Assembly (NCBI GenBank): GCA_963644945.1
Contig: CAVIQK010000019.1
Location: 1 to 7,762, forward strand
DNA: 7,762 bases
Direction of reading: 5' to 3'
DNA from: CAVIQK01 sp963644945
Lineage (GTDB): Bacteria > Bacillota > Clostridia > Christensenellales > DTU072
The position numbers and the translations under genes were made by a program. The notes beneath the pieces are model-generated. The model ran no database searches, was not told where the DNA came from, and was given only the letters and a program-made list of their open reading frames with translations. Below, piece by piece: positions 1 to 6,292 of this stretch. Within the stretch, counting starts at the first letter, position 1. The number at the start of each line of letters is the position of its first letter.

Positions 1-1519
1 CGGCAGTACCGACATTTACATTATTGCTATATGAAACGGTATAATCTGTATCTTTTACAAGGGTTTGCAAATCGATCTTTAAGTTCACTTGCGGACATAT
101 TTCTTGACCGGTAAAAGTAATAGGCGAAATAGCATCATATTGAGCAGTAGAAATATCAATTTTTTGTTCTGTTTCTTCGGTTTTCCCTGTATTTTCCTTT
201 TCTTGTAAAACGGTATATGCTTTTATTCTTGCTGCATAACTTATACTATTCCACCCGTATGCAGATTTATATTTCGTGTTTTCGCTTGCATTGAGAGAAT
301 ATAAAATATTTGCACTTCCGCCACTGCTACTACCGACACTTACAACAACCGAATAATAGGTATCTTTCTCTATTTTTGCTAAATTGTTCAACTTTATTGT
401 ATGATATCCGCCATACTCCAAAACTCGCTCCCCGCTACTTGTCAAAGTCCCGCTTTCGGGGTTTGTAGGATCGGTCAAATTAGTATATACTTCAACCTTA
501 CATGTTAGGTTATAACCATACGTTGCGACGTTGACCGCTTTTATATATTCGTCATGAGTCGCAGAACCTTTCTTTGCCTTGAAGATATTTGCAACATATT
601 TAGAATTGCCGTCACTTCGCATCGGGGCATCCGAAACATTGTCATAAAAATAGTTAAAATCATACTCCGATTTTTGGGCATATTTGAATCCGCAAACATT
701 ACCGATGCTACTATCATAGGAAAGATAAAAATAAGGGAGAGAATTATAACTGTTTTTAATTATCCAACCACCGTTTTGGCTTGCGGCTTTTGGCGTAAAA
801 CTACTTGCAGGTATCGTGTCGTCCCATCCGACAATGGTCATCGCATGCGAAATACCGTCACGAGTTTCGCCTTTTGTGTTGTAATATTCGACCTCTCTTG
901 CATTGTAATAAGAACCGGTCACTGCACCGTATTTTGCAATGGCACGCTTTATCTCGGCTATTCTATAAGAGTCGGTAGTAGAATACAAATCGATTTGTTC
1001 GGCATCAAGTAGCCTATATAAGTTGTTTTCATAAGCATCGGCTTTTGCAGTAGTATCTCCCGCAACAGGAGCGCACCACTGCGAGAGCATCAGAAATGTA
1101 TTATAAGGACTTCCCGTCACGTTCCACTTATCGCTTGCATAAACACCGTCTGTGTTCCCAAGCGGATCCGCATCCCTATTATGCGTTCTATATGCAATTT
1201 GTGTCGGTGAAAATCTCAAAGTATCTTTCGTGTTGCTGTCTAAACCGTCTTTGAGTATCGACGTTTCGGATGCACCTGCGGTTGCATAAGCCCAACAAAT
1301 ATTTGTGCTTCCTTGGTCAAGGTTGGGAGTTACAATATTATAATCTCGACTGTCGTATTTTTCCTTTTGAGCAATTTCATCTATACTCATCGAATTGAGC
1401 GTTACATTAGAAAAAGTGTCGGCAAAAACGACATCATGGCTTACCGGACAACACATCATAACAAGTATTGCCAAAAGGACAATGATATTTAGTTTTAATC
1501 GGTCGAAACATTTTTTCAT
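1..1519 (-). CDS. Secreted C1A (papain-family) cysteine peptidase with lectin-like and Ig-like domains, partial (C-terminus outside window)
   Basis: An open frame of 506 codons runs off the left edge. Residues 1-33 are a Sec signal peptide (MKK start, hydrophobic core 10-24, likely cleavage after VFA33); there is no lipobox. The peptidase domain covers about 55-270 and keeps every papain-clan active-site residue: oxyanion Gln69, nucleophile Cys75 in GSTNICWAYA, His225 in GISHAMTIVGW and Asn256 in WIIKNSYN. Residues about 300-437 resemble the lectin-like domain found after C1 peptidases in Clostridia (pattern GYHTIKL, then YYSVVV). A Lys/Glu/Thr-rich linker (440-453) leads to an Ig-like repeat of the FTGxxIxPxV...DYTVSYSNNxxVGTA type, which is cut by the window. 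The protein is probably exported and acts on peptides or host or dietary proteins; more repeats or a cell-wall anchor may follow. The start is fixed because an in-frame TGA lies at 1538-1540 with no other start codon between. No Shine-Dalgarno is visible. Family call is firm; substrate is unknown. Confidence 0.93.
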   Translation of the reverse strand, partial: MKKCFDRLKLNIIVLLAILVMMCCPVSHDVVFADTFSNVTLNSMSIDEIAQKEKYDSRDYNIVTPNLDQGSTNICWAYATAGASETSILKDGLDSNTKDTLRFSPTQIAYRTHNRDADPLGNTDGVYASDKWNVTGSPYNTFLMLSQWCAPVAGDTTAKADAYENNLYRLLDAEQIDLYSTTDSYRIAEIKRAIAKYGAVTGSYYNAREVEYYNTKGETRDGISHAMTIVGWDDTIPASSFTPKAASQNGGWIIKNSYNSLPYFYLSYDSSIGNVCGFKYAQKSEYDFNYFYDNVSDAPMRSDGNSKYVANIFKAKKGSATHDEYIKAVNVATYGYNLTCKVEVYTNLTDPTNPESGTLTSSGERVLEYGGYHTIKLNNLAKIEKDTYYSVVVSVGSSSGGSANILYSLNASENTKYKSAYGWNSISYAARIKAYTVLQEKENTGKTEETEQKIDISTAQYDAISPITFTGQEICPQVNLKIDLQTLVKDTDYTVSYSNNVNVGTA

Positions 1520-1528
1520 ACTACAAAT

Positions 1529-1534
1529 ATTATA
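1529..1534 (-). promoter_or_regulatory. Possible -10 box (TATAAT) for the C1A peptidase gene
   Basis: A perfect TATAAT reads on the minus strand and ends 9 bases before the ATG at 1519. Transcription would start only 2-3 bases ahead of the start codon, giving a nearly leaderless message, which agrees with the missing Shine-Dalgarno. No good -35 box is seen at 16-18 bases upstream (the region is an A tract), so the site may need an activator or may be chance in AT-rich DNA. Confidence 0.35.
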
Positions 1535-1684
1535 ATATCACAAAAAAGACTTTTTTTGAATGCTTTTGGCATGACAATTTTTCTTTGTCTTAAAAATACA
1601 AAAAAATGCCCCTCTTACGACAATATTTTGAGTATATGTGAGCATTTTGACATCTCGCCCAATGAGTTTTTCGGTTGGAAATGG

Positions 1685-1711
1685 TAAAAGAAAAAGCCCC
1701 CTGTGGGAGCT
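1685..1711 (-). terminator. Intrinsic terminator of the tRNA-Gln gene
   Basis: On the minus strand a 7-bp stem, AGCTCCC pairing with GGGGGCT (one T-G wobble), encloses a 3-base ACA loop and is followed by TTTTTCTTTT. It begins 2 bases after the CCA end of the tRNA, so it ends a monocistronic tRNA transcript and separates it from the peptidase gene downstream on the same strand. Confidence 0.9.
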
Positions 1712-1713
1712 TG

Positions 1714-1787
1714 TGGCAGGAGTAGTAAGAATCGAACTTACGTCAAGGGGGTCAGAGTCCCTTGTGCTACCATTGCACCATACTCCA
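1714..1787 (-). tRNA. trnQ: tRNA-Gln (anticodon CUG)
   Basis: A 74-base cloverleaf including an encoded CCA. D stem GTGC/GCAC with loop AATGGTA; anticodon loop CTCTGAC giving anticodon CTG (glutamine codon CAG); variable loop of 4 bases; T arm GTAAG-TTCGATT-CTTAC; discriminator G73, as usual for tRNA-Gln. The acceptor stem pairs G2-A7 perfectly with T66-C71, but U1 faces U72 instead of the usual A72. In the anticodon stem, pairs 27-43 to 30-40 are good, but A31 faces C39 where bacterial tRNA-Gln normally has A-U. Both mispairs are read directly from the sequence. The gene has its own promoter and terminator. Glutamine identity is supported by U35, G36, G73 and overall likeness to Firmicute tRNA-Gln. 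It may be a secondary isoacceptor, with a UUG tRNA elsewhere reading both Gln codons. Confidence 0.93.
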
Positions 1788-1798
1788 GTACTTCTAAC

Positions 1799-1827
1799 AT
1801 TATATTATTCTGGCATTTTTCTTGCAA
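1799..1827 (-). promoter_or_regulatory. Sigma-A-type promoter of the tRNA-Gln gene
   Basis: On the minus strand, -35 TTGCAA (1822-1827), a 17-base spacer and a perfect -10 TATAAT (1799-1804). The predicted start site near 1792 leaves about a 5-base leader before the tRNA at 1787, a normal arrangement for a tRNA gene. Confidence 0.75.
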
Positions 1828-1868
1828 GTGTTTTTGATAATTCGTTTGTCCTCATTGCAATTTTTCTA

Positions 1869-1897
1869 TTGTATTTTAAAAAATACTATGTTAATAT
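1869..1897 (+). promoter_or_regulatory. Candidate promoter of the hydrolase-to-dnaB operon
   Basis: A -35-like TTGTAT (1869-1874), 17-base spacer and extended -10 TG-T-TAATAT (TG at 1889-1890, hexamer 1892-1897). This puts transcription start near 1904 and gives a leader of roughly 25 bases with the AGGAG ribosome site in it. The match is moderate, and several other AT-rich hexamers nearby could serve as -10. The promoter faces away from the tRNA promoter, so 1788-1928 is a divergent intergenic region. Confidence 0.4.
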
Positions 1898-1928
1898 ATT
1901 ATATTATAAAAAATTAGGAGAGATTGTT

Positions 1929-2936
1929 ATGTTACTTGCAAACGAATGGCAACTCGCATTGATAATTATAGCATGGGTGATTTTCGGTTTTGCACTTATA
2001 TATCTTATTGCAGGACTAATTTGTGCAAAAAAACTCATGCAACCCAAAAAACGCACCGACGAATATTTGGCAGTCTATGAGTCCGAACAAAAAGGTCTAG
2101 ACATATCAAGACTTGATATTCCCTTCGAAGACATCCGTCTAAATTCGGATTTCGGTGGCGGTTACGAACTAAGAGCAAGACTTTACCTTCTTGAAGGTAG
2201 CAAAAAAATCGTAGTATGTTCTCACGGTTTCAACAGCAGTTCTCTATCCCAACTAAAATATATCCACATTTGGAAACAGTTAGGCTATTCCGTCCTTCTT
2301 CCCGACAACACCACAAGCGGCGAAAGCAAAGGGAATTGCATAACTCTAGGATATAGAGAAAGATACGATACTCTCAAATGGCTCCATTATCTAAAAGAGC
2401 GTTTCCCCGGTTACGACATAGGAATGTACGGCGAAAGCATGGGCGGTGCCATAACAATAGGAGCAGGAGCGATGTTTGAAGATCCTCTTATGTTCACTAT
2501 CGTCTATTGCACTTATGCTTCCCCCAAGTACCTTGCGAGATATTGGCTAAAAGGCAAAAATTTACCCGAATTTTTGGCGACGCTTTTCCTTCCCGCAGTC
2601 TATTTCGGAGCCTTTGTTTTGTTTGATGTACGTCTTCACGACGTCAGCAGTTTGCGTGACATCAATCGCCTTCCCAACCCCGTACTTATCATGCACAGCA
2701 AGGGCGACAGACTTGTAAACGTCGAAAACGGCAGACTCCTAAAAAGCGAAAGACCGGATGCCGTCTATCACGAATTTGAAAATTCTCCTCACTGCAGAAG
2801 TTGGAAGTATTACACCGAAGACTACGAAAAGACCGTCATCGATTTTGTCAAATCGGCTGAAGAAAAATATTACAAAAACAAACAACAATCTCAATCGGAG
2901 CCTGTATCCGAAGCAGTCGAAGGACAAGAACAATGA
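1929..2936 (+). CDS. Membrane-anchored alpha/beta hydrolase (serine hydrolase)
   Basis: A 335-residue protein. One N-terminal membrane helix (about residues 8-32) followed by Lys/Arg-rich KKLMQPKKR suggests an uncleaved anchor with the catalytic domain in the cytoplasm. The alpha/beta hydrolase fold is shown by the oxyanion-strand motif VVCSHGFNSS (95-104), nucleophile elbow GESMGG with Ser170, Asp260 in HSKGDRLVN and His288 in NSPHCRSW, so the catalytic triad is complete. The region about 200-245, between strand 6 and the Asp, is partly hydrophobic and may form a lid. The C-terminal tail after 310 is charged and Gln/Glu-rich. Family members are esterases, lipases, thioesterases or peptidases; the substrate cannot be read here. 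The start is ATG at 1929, with AGGAG 8 bases upstream (1916-1920); an in-frame extension to 1638 would run through the tRNA gene on the other strand and is not credible. It is the first gene of the operon and overlaps the next by ATGA. Confidence 0.9.
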   Translation: MLLANEWQLALIIIAWVIFGFALIYLIAGLICAKKLMQPKKRTDEYLAVYESEQKGLDISRLDIPFEDIRLNSDFGGGYELRARLYLLEGSKKIVVCSHGFNSSSLSQLKYIHIWKQLGYSVLLPDNTTSGESKGNCITLGYRERYDTLKWLHYLKERFPGYDIGMYGESMGGAITIGAGAMFEDPLMFTIVYCTYASPKYLARYWLKGKNLPEFLATLFLPAVYFGAFVLFDVRLHDVSSLRDINRLPNPVLIMHSKGDRLVNVENGRLLKSERPDAVYHEFENSPHCRSWKYYTEDYEKTVIDFVKSAEEKYYKNKQQSQSEPVSEAVEGQEQ

Positions 2937-3673
2937 ATCAAATAGCAGTATTACCGTTTGCAATATTAGTCCCGATTACGGCAGTTTCCGCCATAGTTTT
3001 TACCGTCCTTAGAGAGGTAAAAGGCGGAATATTCAGCCTAGTGTCCAAGACTTTTGCATCCCTAATGTTTTTGATTACAGGGATAGTACTTACATCCGTA
3101 CTCAAATCGTGGGTTCTAGGGTATGTCATATCCATAGTAGCCGGCATGTTTTTCAGTGTAATAGGCGACGTGTTCCTTGACCTAAAACGTTGGGACACCA
3201 AATACACCGACGTCTTCTTCAATTCGGGAGTGCTATCTTTTGCAATAGCCCACGTAATGTATTTGACCTTCATGTGCTTCTACACGATAGATGTCGTCGG
3301 AGGTAGCATCCTTATCCCTTGTCTTGTCGGACTTGTAGCAATTCCTATCGGAGTAATAGTCGTGCTTGTCGCAAAAAAATTAGGCCTAAACCTCGGCAAA
3401 CACACACTAAAATCCATACTTTATATATGCTTGCTCATATATATGGCAGTTACGGCCTCGACCAATGCCGGCATCAACGGAACATCATCCAATTATCTAT
3501 GGATGCATGCAGTTGCAATATGCATGTTCCTTTCGGCAGATTTAATTTTGTCGATAACATATTTTGGCAACAAAGAGAACAAAGTCTTAATGCGTACTTG
3601 TTCGATTGTCAACCATCTTTTGTATTACGCAGCACAACTAATGATGTGCTCGATTATAGTATTTGTGTCATAG
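2933..3673 (+). CDS. YhhN/TMEM86 family integral membrane protein (putative lysoplasmalogenase)
   Basis: A 246-residue polytopic protein with about eight hydrophobic helices. It carries the family signatures: GD78-79 in SVIGDVFLD, then a helix with FAIAHVMYLTF, an AD motif (FLSADLIL, Asp203) near the C-terminus, and NHLLYYAAQ (227-235) in the last helix. These match the YhhN/TMEM86 pattern, whose animal members hydrolyse the vinyl-ether bond of lysoplasmalogens to release a fatty aldehyde and a glycerophospho-base; bacterial members are less well tested. Its ATG overlaps the stop of the hydrolase gene (ATGA) and an AAGGAC ribosome site lies at 2920-2925, so translation is probably coupled. 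The pairing with a membrane-bound hydrolase suggests ether-lipid turnover, and anaerobic Clostridia do make plasmalogens; this link is inference. Family call is good; activity is moderately likely. Confidence 0.82.
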   Translation: MNQIAVLPFAILVPITAVSAIVFTVLREVKGGIFSLVSKTFASLMFLITGIVLTSVLKSWVLGYVISIVAGMFFSVIGDVFLDLKRWDTKYTDVFFNSGVLSFAIAHVMYLTFMCFYTIDVVGGSILIPCLVGLVAIPIGVIVVLVAKKLGLNLGKHTLKSILYICLLIYMAVTASTNAGINGTSSNYLWMHAVAICMFLSADLILSITYFGNKENKVLMRTCSIVNHLLYYAAQLMMCSIIVFVS

Positions 3674-3683
3674 GAGGAAAAAC

Positions 3684-5453
3684 ATGGCTAAACTAAGAAA
3701 CGAAATTGACAAACAATACCAATGGGATTTATCTGCAATTTATCCCGACCAAGCGACTTTTGAAAAAGATATATGCTCTGTCAAAGCCCTTATACAAGAT
3801 CTCACCGCACTATGCGAAAAAACTACCGAATTTGACGTAGATAAAGCAATAGAAGTGCTTGATTTGGACACCAAAGCATCTAAATATATCGAAAATCTTT
3901 ATATTTATACTCACCTAAAATCTGACGAAGATGCATCCAACTCCGATTCTAGGGCGCTTGCATCCAAAATAGAAATGCTCGCAACCGAATATTCGTCTGC
4001 CGCAAGTTTTATCTCTCCGGCACTTGCAAGTCTTACCGACGACCAACTTGACGAAGTCGCCAAAAGAAATCAAAACTATTCAAGAATTACCGATGCCGTC
4101 AAAAGAGAAAAAGCACACTGCTTATCCGACAAAGAAGAAAAACTTCTTGCCGAAAGCGGAAGTTTCGTCAACGACTTCAAAAACATATTCATGTTGTTCA
4201 ACAATGCCGACATCAAATTTGATCCCGTCAAAGACGAAAACGGCGAACTAAAAGAACTCACTCATGGCTCATATTCCGACTTTTTGCAAAGCAAAGACCA
4301 AAGAGTAAGAAGAGATGCGTTTATGAGTGTTTACAAGGCATATAGAGAGCATATCAATTTCCTTGCCGCCAACTATTACGCCCACGTAAAGAAAAATGTT
4401 TTTTCTGCAAAAATCAGAAAATACAATTCCCCTATCGAAATGGCATTATACGGAGAAGAAATTTCCGAAAAGACTTACAGAACACTACTAAAAGCCGTCG
4501 AAAAAGGACTTCCTTCGCTACATGAATATATCTCCATGCGCAAAAAACTTGTCGGAGATCTCCACATGTACGACCTACATTTCCCCTTGTTTGAAGGTGG
4601 CAAAGGTCAACCTTACGAAGAAGCCTACAAGACCGTATATAAAGCACTTGCACCTATGGGCGAAAATTATCAAAAACTCTTCCTCGATGCAAAGACTGCC
4701 GGTTGGATAGACGTTTATGAAAACAAAGGAAAACGTAGCGGAGCATACTCATGGGGAGCATACGGCACTCACCCCTACGTGCTTCTCAACCACTCCGAAT
4801 CTCTAAGCGACGTGTTTACCTTGGCTCACGAAATGGGACATGCCCTTCATACATATTTCAGCAACGAGAACATGCCGTTCGAAAAGGCAGGTTATGTTAT
4901 ATTTGTAGCCGAAGTCGCATCTACGGTCAACGAAGTCTTGCTTTTGAAGAATCTTTTGAAAACAGCCACCGGCGAAGACAAAAAGGCACTTCTTTCTTAC
5001 TACCTTGACATGTTCCGCACGACAATGTTCCGTCAAACACAATTCTCGGAATTTGAAGCGTATGCCCACGACCAAGTCAACGAAGGCAACCCCTTGACCG
5101 TCAACAGCCTTTCCGATTTCTATTACAACCTCAACAAAAAATATTATGGCGAAGACGTCGTACACGATGACGATATTCGTTACGAATGGGCAAGAATACC
5201 CCACTTCTTCACATCGTTCTATGTCTATAAATATGCCACAGGTTTTGTAAGCGCAGTGTCAATTGCAAGCGCAATAGAAAAAGGCGACACCAAGAGAAGA
5301 GAAAACTATCTCAAAATGTTGTCCATGGGCGGTAGCATTCCTCCTCTCGACCTATTGAGAGTAGCAGGTGTTGACCTCGAAACCGACACCCCTTACGAAC
5401 AAGCCATCCAAGAGTTCCAAAACACTCTAAAACAATTGGAGGAAATGATTTGA
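3684..5453 (+). CDS. pepF: Oligoendopeptidase F (M3B family zinc metallopeptidase)
   Basis: A 589-residue cytoplasmic zinc peptidase, close to the roughly 600 residues usual for PepF. The N-terminus YQWDLSAIYPDQ is the typical family opening; the alpha-helical oligopeptidase N-domain spans roughly 110-180 and the M3 catalytic domain roughly 195-575. Zinc site: His382, Glu383 and His386 in AHEMGHALH, with third ligand Glu410 in FVAEVASTVNE. The conserved C-terminal GGSIPPLDLL and the Tyr-rich FFTSFYVYKYATG substrate region are present. The enzyme cuts short peptides, roughly 7-17 residues, and serves peptide recycling. The start is ATG 3684, with a full AGGAGG at 3672-3677, 6 bases upstream; the in-frame ATG at 3663 lies inside the preceding gene and has no ribosome site. 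The AGGAGG overlaps the preceding stop codon, leaving a 10-base gap. No signal peptide. Nothing looks damaged. Confidence 0.97.
   Translation: MAKLRNEIDKQYQWDLSAIYPDQATFEKDICSVKALIQDLTALCEKTTEFDVDKAIEVLDLDTKASKYIENLYIYTHLKSDEDASNSDSRALASKIEMLATEYSSAASFISPALASLTDDQLDEVAKRNQNYSRITDAVKREKAHCLSDKEEKLLAESGSFVNDFKNIFMLFNNADIKFDPVKDENGELKELTHGSYSDFLQSKDQRVRRDAFMSVYKAYREHINFLAANYYAHVKKNVFSAKIRKYNSPIEMALYGEEISEKTYRTLLKAVEKGLPSLHEYISMRKKLVGDLHMYDLHFPLFEGGKGQPYEEAYKTVYKALAPMGENYQKLFLDAKTAGWIDVYENKGKRSGAYSWGAYGTHPYVLLNHSESLSDVFTLAHEMGHALHTYFSNENMPFEKAGYVIFVAEVASTVNEVLLLKNLLKTATGEDKKALLSYYLDMFRTTMFRQTQFSEFEAYAHDQVNEGNPLTVNSLSDFYYNLNKKYYGEDVVHDDDIRYEWARIPHFFTSFYVYKYATGFVSAVSIASAIEKGDTKRRENYLKMLSMGGSIPPLDLLRVAGVDLETDTPYEQAIQEFQNTLKQLEEMI
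5438..5442 (+). promoter_or_regulatory. Ribosome binding site (GGAGG) that sets a TTG start
   Basis: GGAGG sits 7 bases before TTG 5450 and lies within the last codons of pepF. The nearby ATG at 5445-5447 is in the pepF frame, so the only start that joins this site to the next open frame is TTG. Confidence 0.8.
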
Positions 5454-6292
5454 AAAAAGTCCTAATTTCGGTTGCGATCCTACTTGCTATTGTCTTTTCG
5501 CTAAATACATTCATCGTAGCCGAAGCCGAAGCAAAAACTCCGTCATACGATATAACCATGACGATAGAGCGTACTACCGACCTCGGTGGCGGAATCGGTA
5601 CTCATTTTTCGCTACTCTTTGCCGACGGAATATTATCGGGCGATGAGTCCGAATCTAGTGGCGAAAGTGACAAAGATACTATGCCGATGTCATTTAAGAC
5701 TAGCGAAAATGTTGACACCGAACTTTCGAAGTTTAGTTCAAACCTTCTTAAAGCGTTGCAATCGAAATACGGCTCCGTCGTGTCGGGGACAACATCAAAA
5801 AACGGTCTTACGATAAGTCTTTATTTTGACGATTACACCGAGTATTACATTGCACACGGCATAGACGGATTTACCTACGACGGTGACGACGAAGACACCA
5901 AAACCAAAAACGGATTTTTTACAAACTACTACATTACGAGTACCAAAACATTGTTTTCGGAATCCTATAAAGAGAGTTATCTAGTCACAGATTTTCTTGC
6001 ACCGATGATGGAATTTGCCAATTCTTTCGGAAAGCCCGTTGGCAAAGTTTACATATACGGCACGAAATATCAAGGTGCAATCACATCCGATGCAGACAAA
6101 GTCGAAGTAAAAAACAACATAAAATATCATTACTTTTACATTACCGACGACGAGCGAATAATCACCCTGACGCAGTCCTCCCCCAATACTCTAGCCTATT
6201 ACGGAATAGCGATAGGACTAGGTCTTATTGTGGTAGGAATCACCGTCGTTTGTATCATAGTAAAACGCAAAAAGGAAAACATATATGGCTGA
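5450..6292 (+). CDS. Unrecognised secreted protein with N-terminal signal peptide and C-terminal membrane anchor
   Basis: A 280-residue protein I do not recognise. MKK followed by a hydrophobic core (4-24) and the AEAEA stretch form a Sec signal peptide with likely cleavage near residue 28. A single membrane helix lies at 249-271 (YYGIAIGLGLIVVGITVV and following), then a basic RKKENIYG tail, so the mature part of about 220 residues should face outward with a short cytoplasmic tail (type I topology). The ectodomain is acidic and rich in Ser, Thr, Asp and Tyr, with an acidic low-complexity patch DESESSGESDKD (about 60-71) and beta-type segments such as ISLYFDDYTEYYIAHG; it has no Cys and no visible catalytic motif. 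The start is TTG 5450, overlapping the pepF stop as TTGA, with GGAGG 7 bases upstream. The stop overlaps the dnaB start by 8 bases. It could be an envelope-stress or binding protein, but no function can be assigned. Confidence 0.85.
   Translation: MKKVLISVAILLAIVFSLNTFIVAEAEAKTPSYDITMTIERTTDLGGGIGTHFSLLFADGILSGDESESSGESDKDTMPMSFKTSENVDTELSKFSSNLLKALQSKYGSVVSGTTSKNGLTISLYFDDYTEYYIAHGIDGFTYDGDDEDTKTKNGFFTNYYITSTKTLFSESYKESYLVTDFLAPMMEFANSFGKPVGKVYIYGTKYQGAITSDADKVEVKNNIKYHYFYITDDERIITLTQSSPNTLAYYGIAIGLGLIVVGITVVCIIVKRKKENIYG

Noticed and set aside
554..1012. A 152-residue open frame on the plus strand
   Set aside because: It lies wholly antisense to the C1A peptidase catalytic and lectin-like regions, has no ribosome site and resembles no family.
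1566..1616. Nested inverted repeats (GGCAT...ATGCC with GACAA...TTGTC inside) upstream of the peptidase gene
   Set aside because: The stems are 5 bp in very AT-rich DNA with large unpaired parts; not clearly a riboswitch, operator or terminator.
1714..1787. Reading the tRNA as Val (anticodon GAC)
   Set aside because: Shifting the loop by two bases gives GAC but leaves no anticodon stem. The CTG reading gives four good pairs, and the 5' U with G73 fits tRNA-Gln.
1638..1928. In-frame N-terminal extension of the alpha/beta hydrolase
   Set aside because: It would read across the terminator and tRNA-Gln on the other strand and lacks a ribosome site; ATG 1929 has AGGAG at the right distance and begins with a sensible membrane anchor.
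3663..3683. Upstream ATG start for pepF
   Set aside because: It lies inside the YhhN gene without a ribosome site; AGGAGG 6 bases before ATG 3684 and the family's normal N-terminus decide the start.
4803..5204. A 133-residue minus-strand open frame within pepF, plus other antisense frames in the operon
   Set aside because: They mirror strongly supported genes, show no ribosome sites and have biased compositions typical of shadow frames.
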